Source: DATLLN01 sp963797175 (lineage in GTDB: Bacteria; Actinomycetota; Thermoleophilia; Gaiellales; JAICJC01). From it: a DNA stretch of 64,000 bases. How positions within the stretch are numbered: position 1 is the stretch's first letter; each line of letters begins with the position of its first letter. Positions 18,065 through 27,237 of the stretch are shown piece by piece. The stretch lies in assembly GCA_963797175.1 (NCBI GenBank), contig CAWCOL010000009.1, positions 620,001 through 684,000 of the forward strand, in the 5' to 3' direction. Both the position numbers and the translations under genes were made by a program. The notes under the pieces are model-generated. The model searched no databases, was not told the origin of the DNA, and was given only the letters and a program-made list of their open reading frames with translations.

Positions 18065-18868
18065 TCAGGCGCGCGGCTTGAGGGCGGGCATGTAGCTGTC
18101 CTGCTCGAGCCAGTGGCCGCCGTCGATGGTGAAGTTCATGCCGGTCACGTACGAGGCGAACGGCGAACAGAGGGCGGTCGTCCACCACCCGATCTCCTCG
18201 ACGGTCGCCATCCGGCCCAGCGGGACCGTCGCCTCCACCCGCTCGCGGTCGGCCTGGTCGGGCCAGAGCGCCGCGCCCGCGCCCTCGGTGTCGGTCGGGC
18301 CGGGACAGATCGTGTTGACGCGGATGGCGTGCGGCGCCCACTCGACCGCGAGCGTCTTGGTCATCGCGATCAGGCCCGCCTTGGCGGCGGCCGAGTGCAC
18401 CGTGCCGGGGCCGCCCGTCCACGCGTAGCTGGCGACCACCGACAGCACCGCGCCGCCGCGGCCCTGCGCGATCATCTGCCGGCCCGCCGCCCGGGTGCAG
18501 AGCCAGCCGCCGTCGAGCACGATCGAGACGACCGCGCGCCAGCCGTTGGGCGAGAGGTCCTCGGCCTTGACGACGAAGTTGCCCGCGGCGTTGTTGACCA
18601 GTACGTCCACGGCGCCGAACCGCTCCACCGCCGCCGCCACCATCGCGTCCACCTGCTCGGGATCGCGCACGTCGGCGGGGGCCGCCGCCGCGCGGCCGCC
18701 GGCCGCCTCGACCAGCGCCACCGTCTCCTCCAGCGGTTCGGGCCGGCGGCCGGACACGACCACGTCGGCGCCGAGGCGCGCGAACTCGAGCGCCATCGCC
18801 CGCCCCATCCCGCTGCCGCCGCCCGTGACGAGCGCGACCTTCCCCTCGTAGCAGCCGTCAGCCAGCAT
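18065..18868 (-). CDS. SDR oxidoreductase, probable 2,4-dienoyl-CoA reductase type
   Basis: 267 residues of the short-chain dehydrogenase family. The cofactor loop TGGGSGMG is at about residues 15-22, followed by NNAAGNF. The usual catalytic Tyr-x-x-x-Lys is absent. Instead the region reads VHSAAAKAGLIAMTKTLAVE with IRVNTICPGPTDTEG after it, and the C-terminus has GMNFTIDGGHWL. Peroxisomal and bacterial 2,4-dienoyl-CoA reductases share this Tyr-less H-x-x-x-A-K-A arrangement (VHAGSAKAAVDAMTR). I therefore infer reduction of 2,4-dienoyl-CoA in unsaturated fatty acid breakdown, using NADPH. The gene overlaps the acyl-CoA synthetase stop by 11 bases, so both are made from one transcript. Confidence 0.75.
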   Translation of the reverse strand: MLADGCYEGKVALVTGGGSGMGRAMALEFARLGADVVVSGRRPEPLEETVALVEAAGGRAAAAPADVRDPEQVDAMVAAAVERFGAVDVLVNNAAGNFVVKAEDLSPNGWRAVVSIVLDGGWLCTRAAGRQMIAQGRGGAVLSVVASYAWTGGPGTVHSAAAKAGLIAMTKTLAVEWAPHAIRVNTICPGPTDTEGAGAALWPDQADRERVEATVPLGRMATVEEIGWWTTALCSPFASYVTGMNFTIDGGHWLEQDSYMPALKPRA

Positions 18869-20915
18869 CCGAGCCTCCCTCCTGCGCGGGAATGATGCGC
18901 GCGTCCAGCGCCAGCGCGCCGTGCGGCGTCACCAGCAGCGGGTTGATCTCGATCTCGGCGATGTCGGGCCGCGCCGCGGCCAGCTGCGACAGCGCCGCCG
19001 CCGCCTTCGCCGCCGCCCGCAGGTCGACCGCCTGGCGGCCGCGGCTCGGCCCGAGCAGCGAGGCGTGGCGCAGCCGGTTCAGCAGCCGCTCCGCCTCCTC
19101 CACGTCGAGCGGCGCCAGACCGATCGCCACGTCCTTGAACACCTCGGCGTAGATGCCGCCCAGCCCGACCAGCGCAACCGGCCCGAACCGGGGGTCGCGG
19201 CGGACGCCGACGATCAGCTCGACGCCTTCGGACAGCGGCGCCATCCGCTCGACCGAGAACTCGGGCGGCGCCAGCCGCTCCTCGAGGTCGGCCGCCTCCC
19301 AGGCGAGCTGGTCCTCGTCGGCGATGCCGACCTTGACGCCGCCGGCGTCCGACTTGTGGAGGATGCCGAGCGCCTTGACCACGACCGGGAAGCCGAGCCG
19401 CCGTCCCGCCTTGTGGATGTCCTCCAGCGTGCGGCACCGGCGTGCCTCGACGAACGGCACGCCCGCCGCCTCCAGCAGTTCGCGCGCGCCGAAGTAGCTG
19501 TCGTCCAGCACCCCCGACTGCCGCGGCGGCAGCGGCGGCGCGCCGGTCGGCGCGTGCGTCTCCACCAGCGCGGCGGTCGCCGCGACGGCGGCCTCGATGG
19601 TCGGGTAGACGGGGATGCCGGCCTCGCGCTGCGCCTCGGCGGTCGCCGACGCGTGATACATCGTCTGCGCCACGACCGGCTTGCCTGTCTCGGCAACGGC
19701 ACGGCCGATGTCGCGCGCAACCTCCACCTCGGCGTCCTTGAACTCGTCCGAGTACTGGCTGTAGCCGCCGAAGTAGCCGGTCATCAGCACCCCGTCCACC
19801 TCGTCGGAGGCGAGCAGCACGCGGGCGGTGCGCGAGAACGAGGTGAAGTCCTGCTCGCCGCCGCCGGCCAGGTCGACCGGGTTGCGGGTGGCCGCCGTCG
19901 GCGGCAGCTCGGCCGCGATCCGCGCCGACAGCTCGTCGGAGAAGCGCGGAAGCTCCAGTCCGGCGGCATCGGCCACGTCGCAGGCGATCGCGCCGTGCCC
20001 GCCGCCATCGCCGAGGACGGCAATCCGCGGGCCGGCCAGCCGCCGCTCGCCGATCAGCGCATGGGCCAGGTCGATCATCTGCGACGGCGTCTGCACCAGG
20101 TGCGCCCCGGCGCTGTGGCAGGCGGCTTCGACCACGTCTAGCGCCGACACCATCGCGCCGGTGTGCGAGGCGGCCGCCCGGGCGCTGGCCTCGCTGCGGC
20201 CGACGGTGATCACCAGCACCGGCTTGCCGGCGCCCGCGCAGGCGTCCACGAACGCGCGGCCGTCCCGGAAGTCCTCGGCGTAGACGGCGATCAGCCGGGT
20301 CTCCTCGTGCAGCCCGAAGGAGGTGACCAGCTCGGCCAGGTCGAGGTCGGACTGGTTGCCCACAGAGGCGAAGCGGGAGAAGCCGAGCCCGTACGGGCGC
20401 GACAGCAGCCCCAGCTCGAGGGCGAGGTTGCCGCTCTGGCTGATCAGCCCGATCGAGCCGGGCGGGAACTCGTTCGAGCAGATGCCCAGCTCCGAGGAGG
20501 CGTCGTAGACGCCCAGGCAGTTGGGGCCGAGCAGCATCGCGCCCGCGGCGCGCACCCGCGCCACCAGGGCGGCCTCGCGCTCGCGCGCCTCGTCGCCGGT
20601 CTCGCCCAGCCCCGCCGTGATCCCCACGATCGCCCGGGCGCCGCGCTCGAGCGAGGCGTCGACCGCCTCCTCGAAGCCCGCGGCGGGCACCGAGACGACG
20701 ACCAGCTCGGGCGCCTCGGGCAGGTCGGCGACCGAGGCGTAGGCGGGCCGGCCCAGCACCTCGCCGCCGTTGCGGTTGACCAGGAAGACCGGGCGCCGGT
20801 GCTCGCCGCGCAGCGCCCCGCGCGCGAGCCAGTTGCCCCACTTGGCGGGGTCGTCGGACGCGCCAAGGATCGCGACGGAGGCGGGCGCAAACAGCGGTTG
20901 GAGGTCGCGGGCCAT
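18858..20915 (-). CDS. ADP-forming acyl/acetate-CoA ligase, fused alpha-beta type
   Basis: 685 residues. An N-terminal CoA-binding Rossmann domain (FAPASVAILGASDDPAKWGN) is followed by succinyl-CoA-ligase-like domains, where AASHTGAMVSA carries the phospho-histidine of this family. A C-terminal ATP-grasp domain follows (GFPVVVKALGILHKSDAGGVKVG). The enzyme class interconverts acyl-CoA, ADP and phosphate with free acid, CoA and ATP; the acyl substrate is unknown. The ATG at 20915 is chosen because the CoA-binding domain begins there. An upstream frame to 21035 is poorly conserved in style. It precedes the dienoyl-CoA-reductase-like gene in an overlapping pair, which suggests use in acid or fatty-acid catabolism. 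Confidence 0.85.
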   Translation of the reverse strand: MARDLQPLFAPASVAILGASDDPAKWGNWLARGALRGEHRRPVFLVNRNGGEVLGRPAYASVADLPEAPELVVVSVPAAGFEEAVDASLERGARAIVGITAGLGETGDEAREREAALVARVRAAGAMLLGPNCLGVYDASSELGICSNEFPPGSIGLISQSGNLALELGLLSRPYGLGFSRFASVGNQSDLDLAELVTSFGLHEETRLIAVYAEDFRDGRAFVDACAGAGKPVLVITVGRSEASARAAASHTGAMVSALDVVEAACHSAGAHLVQTPSQMIDLAHALIGERRLAGPRIAVLGDGGGHGAIACDVADAAGLELPRFSDELSARIAAELPPTAATRNPVDLAGGGEQDFTSFSRTARVLLASDEVDGVLMTGYFGGYSQYSDEFKDAEVEVARDIGRAVAETGKPVVAQTMYHASATAEAQREAGIPVYPTIEAAVAATAALVETHAPTGAPPLPPRQSGVLDDSYFGARELLEAAGVPFVEARRCRTLEDIHKAGRRLGFPVVVKALGILHKSDAGGVKVGIADEDQLAWEAADLEERLAPPEFSVERMAPLSEGVELIVGVRRDPRFGPVALVGLGGIYAEVFKDVAIGLAPLDVEEAERLLNRLRHASLLGPSRGRQAVDLRAAAKAAAALSQLAAARPDIAEIEINPLLVTPHGALALDARIIPAQEGGSDAG

Positions 20916-20997
20916 GGGCCGGAGGAGTCTGCCAGACCCGCCCCGGGCCGCGTCGCACGAACCGAAACCACGCTCCAATCGGCTGTGGCCACGATGC

Positions 20998-21060
20998 TTG
21001 ACATCCCCGACCACTTCGTTACAGTCCTCAGCCACAAGGTATTGACTGGCTGATCAGTCA
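20998..21060 (+). promoter_or_regulatory. Promoter and palindromic operator of the Pot-type operon
   Basis: TTGACA at 20998-21003 and TACAGT at 21020-21025 are separated by 16 bp, a near-consensus promoter. About 17 bases downstream of the -10 lies an inverted repeat, TGACTG (21043-21048) and CAGTCA (21055-21060), with a 6-bp spacer. The shape resembles operators of TetR-type repressors. No such regulator gene is adjacent, so the binding protein is unknown. Confidence 0.55.
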
Positions 21061-21079
21061 GGACAGGGAAGGACCCTCC

Positions 21080-22375
21080 GTGCGGCATCCAAAAGAACGG
21101 CCGAGCCTCGCGACGTTGGCCAGTAGACGCGAGTTCCTCCTGCGCTCCGGAGGCGCCGCGCTCGCCCTCTCCAGCGCCGGCAGCCTGCTGGCAGCGTGCA
21201 GCAACTCGACCACGCCCGCCGGCCAGACCGCCGGCAGCAACGGCGAGCCGGTGGGCCCCGGCGGGCTCCCGCTGGCGCGCCCCGACAAGCAGGTCAAGCT
21301 GCCGCTGTGGCGCCAGCCGATCGAGTCCGGCATGGAGCCCGAGTCCGGCGGCACCTTCACGGTCTACAACTATCCCGCCTACATCTACCCGAACCTGCTC
21401 AAGCAGTTCGGCCAGAAGTACGGCGTCACCGTCAAGGTGGCGCCCTTCGACGACATCAACTCCGGGATCGCGAAGCTCGCCTCGGGCGCCATCTCCCCCG
21501 ACGTCACCAACATGACGCCGGACAACCTCGACCGCGTCGTCGCCGGCAAGCTGATCCAGCCGATCAACCACGACTACATCCCCAACCTGAAGAACGTGTG
21601 GCCCTCGCTGCAGAGCCCCTTCTACGACGTCGGCTCCCAGTACGGCGTGCCCTACACGACGTATGCGACGGGCATCGCCTGGCGCACCGACCGGGTCAGC
21701 GAGGACATCGCGGGGATGGCGAACCCGCTCGACATCTTCTGGCAGTCGCAGGCCTACAAGGGCAAGGTCGCCCTGCTCAGCGAGCCGCGCGAGACGATCG
21801 CGATGGCACTGCTGCGCAAGGGCCACACGGACGTCAACACCGAGGATCCGAAGCTGATCGACCAGGCCGTGTCCGACCTCCAGGAGCTGTACGGGATCTG
21901 CAACGTGCTCGTCAACGACCTCCAGTACGAGAACATCCCGGAGGACAAGACGTGGCTGAATCAGGCCTGGTCGGGCGACATGCTCTCCGGCTACTTCTAC
22001 TTCCTGCCCAAGCCCAGCGTCGGCAAGCTGCTGCGCTTCTGGAACCCCGGCTACGGCAAGGGGCCGATCCAGAACGACATGTGGTCGGTGTGCGCGAACA
22101 CGAAGAAGCCGGTGCTCGCCCACCTCTGGCTCAACTTCCTGATCGACAACGGCGTCGCCTACTCGAACTTCGTCAACTTCAACGGCTACCAGCCGCCGCT
22201 GACCGAGATCGACCCTGACGAGCTCGTCAGGAAGGGCGTGATCCCGGAGAACCTCAAGAACAGCATCCTCACCGCCGCCGACCTGGGACCGGACTCCCTC
22301 CAGGAGATGACGCTGACCGAGACCGGCCAGCAGCTCTGGCAGAACGGCTACTCGCAGTTCCTCGCGGGCGCGTAG
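21080..22375 (+). CDS. potD: Spermidine/putrescine-type ABC transporter substrate-binding lipoprotein
   Basis: 431 residues with a Tat-type signal (SRREFLLRSGG, twin arginines 16-17) and a lipobox ending at cysteine 40 (SLLAAC). The mature part is a type II binding protein of the PotD/PotF group: GGTFTVYNYPAYIYPNLLKQ at the start of lobe 1, VTNMTPDNLDRVVAGKLIQP and YGVPYTTYATGIAWRTD around the hinge, and SGDMLSGYFY. It should capture a cationic small molecule outside the membrane; family members bind polyamines, but some bind other ligands. The GTG start has GGAAGGA seven bases upstream. First gene of a four-gene transport operon, transcribed from the strong promoter at 20998. Confidence 0.85.
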   Translation: MRHPKERPSLATLASRREFLLRSGGAALALSSAGSLLAACSNSTTPAGQTAGSNGEPVGPGGLPLARPDKQVKLPLWRQPIESGMEPESGGTFTVYNYPAYIYPNLLKQFGQKYGVTVKVAPFDDINSGIAKLASGAISPDVTNMTPDNLDRVVAGKLIQPINHDYIPNLKNVWPSLQSPFYDVGSQYGVPYTTYATGIAWRTDRVSEDIAGMANPLDIFWQSQAYKGKVALLSEPRETIAMALLRKGHTDVNTEDPKLIDQAVSDLQELYGICNVLVNDLQYENIPEDKTWLNQAWSGDMLSGYFYFLPKPSVGKLLRFWNPGYGKGPIQNDMWSVCANTKKPVLAHLWLNFLIDNGVAYSNFVNFNGYQPPLTEIDPDELVRKGVIPENLKNSILTAADLGPDSLQEMTLTETGQQLWQNGYSQFLAGA

Positions 22376-22385
22376 TGATCGCCTG

Positions 22386-23279
22386 ATGTACCCGCGCTGG
22401 CTCTGGCCCACCTTCGCAGCACCGGGCGTGATCTGGCTGGTGGTGCTGTTCCTGATCCCGTTCTACGCGGTGATGGGCGTGGCCTTCGGGACGATCGACC
22501 CGATCCTGCAGACGCCGGTGCCGATCTGGAACCCGCTGCAGTGGAACATGGGCTGGATCACGCAGGTGCTGCACGAGCTGGCGCCGGGGGGCATCTACTT
22601 CGACGTCGCCGTACGCACGATCCGGTACGTGGCCATCTCGCTGGCCGGCTGCATCCTGATCGGCTACCCCGTCGCCTACTACATCGCCCGGCACGCCGGC
22701 CGGACGAAGAATCTGCTCCTGATCCTGCTGATCCTGCCCTTCTGGATCAGCTACCTGATGCGGATGCTGGCGTGGGTCAACCTGCTGGCGCCGGACGGGC
22801 TCGTCAACCGGTTCCTGATCTGGGCGCACGTCCTCAGCACCCCGTACGGCTTCCTGGACGGCCAGTCCTCCACGGTGATCTGGGCGCTCATCTACGGCTA
22901 CATCCCGTACTTCATCCTGCCCCTGTACGCGTCGCTCGACCGGATCGACCGGCGCTACCTGGAGGCGGCGCGTGACCTCGGCGCCAGCCCGTTCCGCGCG
23001 TTCCTGCACGTGACGCTGCCGCTCAGCAAGACGGGCCTGCTGGGCGGCGCCGTGCTGATCGTGCTGCCGATGTTCGGCGACTACTACACGCCCAACCTCG
23101 TCTCCGGCGCGCCGACCACGTCGATGATCGGCAACCAGATCGACCTCTACTTCCACGGCGGGCCGCAGCCGACCATCGGCGCAGCGCTGACCATCGTCCT
23201 GTCGGCCTTCCTGCTGGTGCTGATGGGCTACTACCTGTGGAGCGTGCACAAGGCGACCAAGGAGCTCCGGGCCTCGTGA
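22386..23279 (+). CDS. potB: ABC transporter permease, PotB type
   Basis: 297 residues with six predicted helices. The EAA loop of binding-protein-dependent permeases is present: YLEAARDLGASPFRAFLHVTLPL (about residues 195-218). The long periplasmic N-terminal loop and FWISYLMRMLAWVNLL helix are typical of PotB/PotH. It starts 10 bases after the binding-protein stop and its stop codon overlaps the next start as GTGA, so expression is coupled. It should form a heterodimer with the PotC-type permease downstream. Confidence 0.87.
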   Translation: MYPRWLWPTFAAPGVIWLVVLFLIPFYAVMGVAFGTIDPILQTPVPIWNPLQWNMGWITQVLHELAPGGIYFDVAVRTIRYVAISLAGCILIGYPVAYYIARHAGRTKNLLLILLILPFWISYLMRMLAWVNLLAPDGLVNRFLIWAHVLSTPYGFLDGQSSTVIWALIYGYIPYFILPLYASLDRIDRRYLEAARDLGASPFRAFLHVTLPLSKTGLLGGAVLIVLPMFGDYYTPNLVSGAPTTSMIGNQIDLYFHGGPQPTIGAALTIVLSAFLLVLMGYYLWSVHKATKELRAS

Positions 23280-24217
23280 GCGAGTCCGCCGTCAGCACGC
23301 GCCCTCAACAGGACTTCACCCTCTGGCAGCGGACCACCGGCTGGATCTCGAACCCGTGGGGCCGCCCCCGGTTCCTGGCGGTGTTCACGTGGATCTACAT
23401 GCTGTGGGCGCTGGTGCCGGTCGCGATCGCGATCCAGTTCTCGTTCAACGACAGCCGCTCGCGCACAGTCTGGGCCGGTTTCTCGACCCGCTGGTACTGG
23501 GGCGACCCCATCAACTCGATCTGGAACGACGCCTCGCTGCACGACGCGCTGATCCACAGCCTGACCCTGGCCGCATGGGATGTGGTCATCGCCGTGCCGA
23601 TCGGCGTTGCCCTGGCGCTGGGGCTGGCCCGCTGGCACGGCCACGGCTCGGGCCCCTCGAACTTCCTGATGCTGTTCCCGCTGGTCACGCCCGAGATCGT
23701 GATGGGCGTCGCGCTGCTGCTGCTGTTCACCCAGCTGCCGCCGTTCGACACCATCGTGCACACGGGCGGGCTGGCGCAGGTGCTGGGCCACGTCACGTTC
23801 TCGGTCAGCTACGTGGTGGTGATCGTCCGCGGCCGCCTGTTCTCGATCGGCAGGGAGTACGAGGAGGCGGCGGCCGACCTGGGGGCGACGCCGGCCGTGG
23901 CGCTGCGGAAGGTGCTGCTGCCGCTGCTCACGCCCGCCGTGGTCGCCAGCGCGGCGATCGTGTTCGCGATCTCGATCGACGACTTCGTGATCAGCCAGTA
24001 CCTCTCCAATGGCCCCGACACGACGACGGTGCCGATGGTGATCTACGACGCCACCCGAGCGGCGCCGACCCCGGCCACCAACGCGATCGCCACCGTCCTG
24101 GTGCTGATCACGCTGAGCACGGTCGTGGCCGGATTCTTCGTCTGGCGATTCTTCACCCGGGGCGAGCGCGGCGCCGGCCAGTCCGCCATGCGCGACTTCG
24201 CAGCCTTCGACGTTTGA
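23276..24217 (+). CDS. potC: ABC transporter permease, PotC type
   Basis: 313 residues from the GTG at 23276, which overlaps the previous stop (GTGA); longer frames into the upstream gene are shadows. Six helices, with the EAA loop EYEEAAADLGATPAVALRKVLLPL near residues 190-213. Typical PotC features include FSFNDSRSRTVWAGFSTRWY early in the chain and SIDDFVISQYLSNG in the C-terminal half. Inner-membrane partner of the PotB-type protein. Confidence 0.87.
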   Translation: MSESAVSTRPQQDFTLWQRTTGWISNPWGRPRFLAVFTWIYMLWALVPVAIAIQFSFNDSRSRTVWAGFSTRWYWGDPINSIWNDASLHDALIHSLTLAAWDVVIAVPIGVALALGLARWHGHGSGPSNFLMLFPLVTPEIVMGVALLLLFTQLPPFDTIVHTGGLAQVLGHVTFSVSYVVVIVRGRLFSIGREYEEAAADLGATPAVALRKVLLPLLTPAVVASAAIVFAISIDDFVISQYLSNGPDTTTVPMVIYDATRAAPTPATNAIATVLVLITLSTVVAGFFVWRFFTRGERGAGQSAMRDFAAFDV

Positions 24218-24265
24218 CCCGTCTGGTACCTTTGTTCCCCCTGAATCGATCCGAGGAGACGTCCA

Positions 24266-25384
24266 GTGGCCGGTGGTGAAGTCAAGCTGATCAGCCTCGT
24301 CAAGATGTTCGGAGACTTCACGGCCGTGGACGGCATCGACCTGGAGATGCCCGCGGGCGAGTTCTTCTCGATGCTGGGCCCCTCCGGCTGCGGCAAGACG
24401 ACGACGCTGCGGATGATCGCCGGCTTCGAGCAGCCGACCGACGGCGAGATCCTGCTCGACGGCGAGAACATGGCGTACACGCCACCCCATAAGCGGAACG
24501 TGAACACCGTGTTCCAGAGCTACGCCCTGTTCCCGCACATGTCGGTGTGGGACAACGTCGCGTTCGGGCTGCGCCGCCAGAAGACGAGCAAGTCCGACAT
24601 CAAGTCGCGCACCAACGAGGCGCTGGACCTGGTGCAGATGGACCGGTTCGCCAAGCGCAAGCCATCGCAGCTCTCCGGCGGCCAGCAGCAGCGCGTCGCC
24701 CTGGCGCGCGCCCTGGTGCTGAAGCCCGCCGTGCTGCTGCTGGACGAGCCGCTGGGCGCCCTCGACGCGAAGCTGCGCAAGCAGCTCCAGCTCGAGCTGA
24801 AGGCGCTCCAGCAGCAGGTCGGGATCACGTTCATCTACGTGACGCACGACCAGGAGGAGGCGCTGACCATGAGCGACCGGATCGCCGTGATGAGCGACGG
24901 CCGGGTCGAGCAGGTGGCGCAGCCGCAGGAGGTCTACGAGGAGCCCGCGACCACGTTCGTGGCCGACTTCCTGGGCGTCTCCAACCTGATGTCGGCGACG
25001 GCGCAGGGCGAGTCGGGCGGTCGCTGCAAGGTCAAGGTCGGCGAGTTCGACCTGTTCGCCGGGCGCGGCGAGGTGACCACCAGCGGCGACACCAAGATCG
25101 TGATCCGGCCCGAGCGCGTCAAGCTCGACAACCACGAATCGACCGGCGAGAACTACCTGCCGGGCATGGTTGAGCGCGTCGTCTACCTCGGCAACGCGAA
25201 CCAGGTGATCGTGCGGCTGGCGCACGGCGAGAACGTGCAGGCGCTCGTCCAGAACACGGGCGACGAGCTGCACTACCGCCAGGGCGACCCCGTCAAGGTG
25301 TGCCTGCCCGCGCAGGCCCTCCGCGTGCTGACCGACACCGGCACCGCGCCGGTGGACGAGAACGCGGCCGTCGCCGTCGGCTGA
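24266..25384 (+). CDS. potA: ABC transporter ATP-binding protein, PotA type
   Basis: 372 residues. Walker A is GPSGCGKTTTL (about residue 38), signature LSGGQQQRVALARAL, Walker B VLLLDEPLGALD, and the switch His follows in YVTHDQEEAL. After residue about 240 comes a TOBE-type regulatory domain (IVIRPERVKL). FQSYALFPHMSVWDNVAFGL is the usual Q-loop region of polyamine/sugar importers. GAGGAG lies ten bases before the GTG start at 24266. It powers the importer encoded just upstream. Confidence 0.9.
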   Translation: MAGGEVKLISLVKMFGDFTAVDGIDLEMPAGEFFSMLGPSGCGKTTTLRMIAGFEQPTDGEILLDGENMAYTPPHKRNVNTVFQSYALFPHMSVWDNVAFGLRRQKTSKSDIKSRTNEALDLVQMDRFAKRKPSQLSGGQQQRVALARALVLKPAVLLLDEPLGALDAKLRKQLQLELKALQQQVGITFIYVTHDQEEALTMSDRIAVMSDGRVEQVAQPQEVYEEPATTFVADFLGVSNLMSATAQGESGGRCKVKVGEFDLFAGRGEVTTSGDTKIVIRPERVKLDNHESTGENYLPGMVERVVYLGNANQVIVRLAHGENVQALVQNTGDELHYRQGDPVKVCLPAQALRVLTDTGTAPVDENAAVAVG

Positions 25385-25388
25385 GCCG

Positions 25389-25820
25389 GTGGAGCAGCGC
25401 GTCAGCCTGGTCACGCTCGGCGTCGCCGACCTCGAGCGGGCGCGGCGCTTCTACACGGCGCTGGGCTGGCGGGACAACTCGCCTGAGGGCGCCGACGTCG
25501 TCTTCTTCCAGTCGGGCAGCATGGTGCTCGGCCTGTGGGGCCGCGACCAGCTGGCGGAGGACAGCGGCGTGCAGGACGGCGGCGGCTGGGGCGGCGTCAC
25601 GCTGGCGCAGAACGTGCGCTCGCCGGCCGAGGTGGACGCCGTGCTGGCGACCGCCCGCGGCGCCGGCGCGTCCATCCCGCGCGAGGGCGCCGAGACGTTC
25701 TGGGGCGGCTACTCGGGCATGTTCGTCGACCCCGACGGGCATCCCTGGGAGGTCGCGCACAACCCCAGCTGGGAGATCACGGACGACGGCGCCACCCGGC
25801 TGCCCGACTACGGCAGCTAG
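25389..25820 (+). CDS. VOC family (glyoxalase-like) protein
   Basis: 143 residues with two beta-alpha-beta-beta-beta modules: VTLGVADLERARRFYTALGW at the start and FVDPDGHPWEVAHNPSW at the end, both classic VOC patterns. The family contains glyoxalases, dioxygenases and resistance proteins; metal ligands cannot be assigned safely here, and the substrate is unknown. GTG at 25389 lies four bases after the ATPase stop, so it is co-transcribed with the transporter. The convergent acyl-CoA dehydrogenase overlaps its last four bases. Confidence 0.85.
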   Translation: MEQRVSLVTLGVADLERARRFYTALGWRDNSPEGADVVFFQSGSMVLGLWGRDQLAEDSGVQDGGGWGGVTLAQNVRSPAEVDAVLATARGAGASIPREGAETFWGGYSGMFVDPDGHPWEVAHNPSWEITDDGATRLPDYGS

Positions 25821-26980
25821 CGCGTCAGCCGGCGGGCGATGATCAGCCGCTGGATGTCGGAGGTGCCCTCCTCGAGCTCCTCCAGGCGGGCGTCGCGCGA
25901 CCACTTCTCGACCGGATACTCGCGGCTGTAGCCCCAGCCGCCAAGCGTCTGCAGCGCCGCCCAGGTCACCCAGGTCGCCGTCTCCGACGCGAACAGCTTG
26001 GCCTGCGCCGCCTCGACCGGCGCGTGCCTGCCCTCGTCCATCAGCGCCGCGGCGCGGTGGGTGAGCAGCCGGGCGGCGTCGATCCGGGTCGCCATGTCGG
26101 CCAGGCGGAAACCGACCGCCTGGTGCTCGGCGATCGGCTTGCCGAAGGCGGTGCGGTCGCGGGCGTACTCGACGGCGTACTCGAAGGCGGCGCGGGCGAT
26201 GCCGACGGCGCTGGCCGCGAGATGGATCCGCGACTCGTCGAAGGTGTGCATGAGGCTGTAGAAGCCCTTGCCCTCCTCGCCCAGCAGGCGGTCGGCCGGG
26301 ATCCGGCAGTCCTGCAGGAACAGCTCGGTGTTGATGATCGCCCGCTGGCCCATCTTGCGCATCGGCTCGCCGAAACTGATCCCGGGATCGGACTTCTCGA
26401 CCACGAACGCCGTGACGCCCTTGGAGCCGGTGCCGGGCGCCACCGTCGCGAAGATCACGTAGTACTCGGCGATCCCGCCGTTCGAGATCCACGTCTTCTG
26501 GCCGTTCAGCACGTAGTGGTCGCCGTGGCGGACGGCGCTCGCCGCCATCGCCGCCGTGTCCGACCCGACGCCGGGCTCGGTCGATGCCAGCGCGGTCAAC
26601 GGCGGCCGCTCGGTGCAGAGCGGAGCGATCCAGCGCTGCCGCTGCTCGGCGGTCCCCACCTCGAGCACCGGGCGGGCGAAGAACGCGCCGGAGCAGATCA
26701 GGTTGCCGATGCCGGCGCAGCCCCAGTTCAGCTCCTCCTGGACGATGCAGCCGGTGAGCACGTCGGTGATACCGCCGCCGCCGACGTCCTCGGGGAGCAT
26801 GAACGACGTCAGCCCCACCTCGGCGGCCTTGTAGACGACGTCCACCGGGCAGTGCGTGTCCCGCTCGTCCACCTCGGCGGCGATCGGGCGGATCTCCCGG
26901 CGCGCGAACTCGCGCGCGAGCTCCTGGATCTCGCGCTGCTCGTCGGTCAGGCCGGGGGTGTAGGGCGCGAGCTCGGGCAT
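25817..26980 (-). CDS. Acyl-CoA dehydrogenase
   Basis: 387 residues of the FAD-dependent acyl-CoA dehydrogenase family, full length. Signatures: LTALASTEPGVGSD and NGQKTWISNG in the middle beta domain, RDRTAFGKPIAEHQAV in the C-terminal helical domain, and a catalytic base region LEELEEGTSDIQRLIIAR, where the glutamate before GTS is the expected base. It oxidises an acyl-CoA thioester to the 2-enoyl-CoA, passing electrons to ETF. Chain-length preference cannot be read. Monocistronic, convergent with the VOC gene; a proposed ATG start fits the family length. Confidence 0.9.
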   Translation of the reverse strand: MPELAPYTPGLTDEQREIQELAREFARREIRPIAAEVDERDTHCPVDVVYKAAEVGLTSFMLPEDVGGGGITDVLTGCIVQEELNWGCAGIGNLICSGAFFARPVLEVGTAEQRQRWIAPLCTERPPLTALASTEPGVGSDTAAMAASAVRHGDHYVLNGQKTWISNGGIAEYYVIFATVAPGTGSKGVTAFVVEKSDPGISFGEPMRKMGQRAIINTELFLQDCRIPADRLLGEEGKGFYSLMHTFDESRIHLAASAVGIARAAFEYAVEYARDRTAFGKPIAEHQAVGFRLADMATRIDAARLLTHRAAALMDEGRHAPVEAAQAKLFASETATWVTWAALQTLGGWGYSREYPVEKWSRDARLEELEEGTSDIQRLIIARRLTR

Positions 26981-27050
26981 CCGGGCGACGCTAGCAGACC
27001 CTCGATTTACCGCGTCGCACGAGGCTGCCGATAAACTGGCGACGCACCCT

Positions 27051-27140
27051 GGAGGGGTGGCAGAGTGGTTGAATGCGGCGGTCTCGAAAACCGTTATGGG
27101 CGGTTTACGTCCATCGAGGGTTCGAATCCCTCCCCCTCCG
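27051..27140 (+). tRNA. tRNA-Ser (anticodon CGA)
   Basis: Type II tRNA of 90 bases. GGAGGGG (27051-27057) pairs with CCCCTCC (27133-27139). The anticodon loop CTCGAAA gives CGA at 27085-27087 (reads UCG). The variable arm and T-loop GGTTCGAATCC are well formed. CCA is not encoded. A GATAAACT box near 27030 could be its -10. Confidence 0.95.
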
Positions 27141-27237
27141 CTGATCTGAGTCGAGGAGCGCGGTTGCGTAGGGAGATCCCCGATGCGGGCCGCCGCCGGC
27201 CGGACGATGGTGAGGCCAACCGAACGGAGGCTTCACC

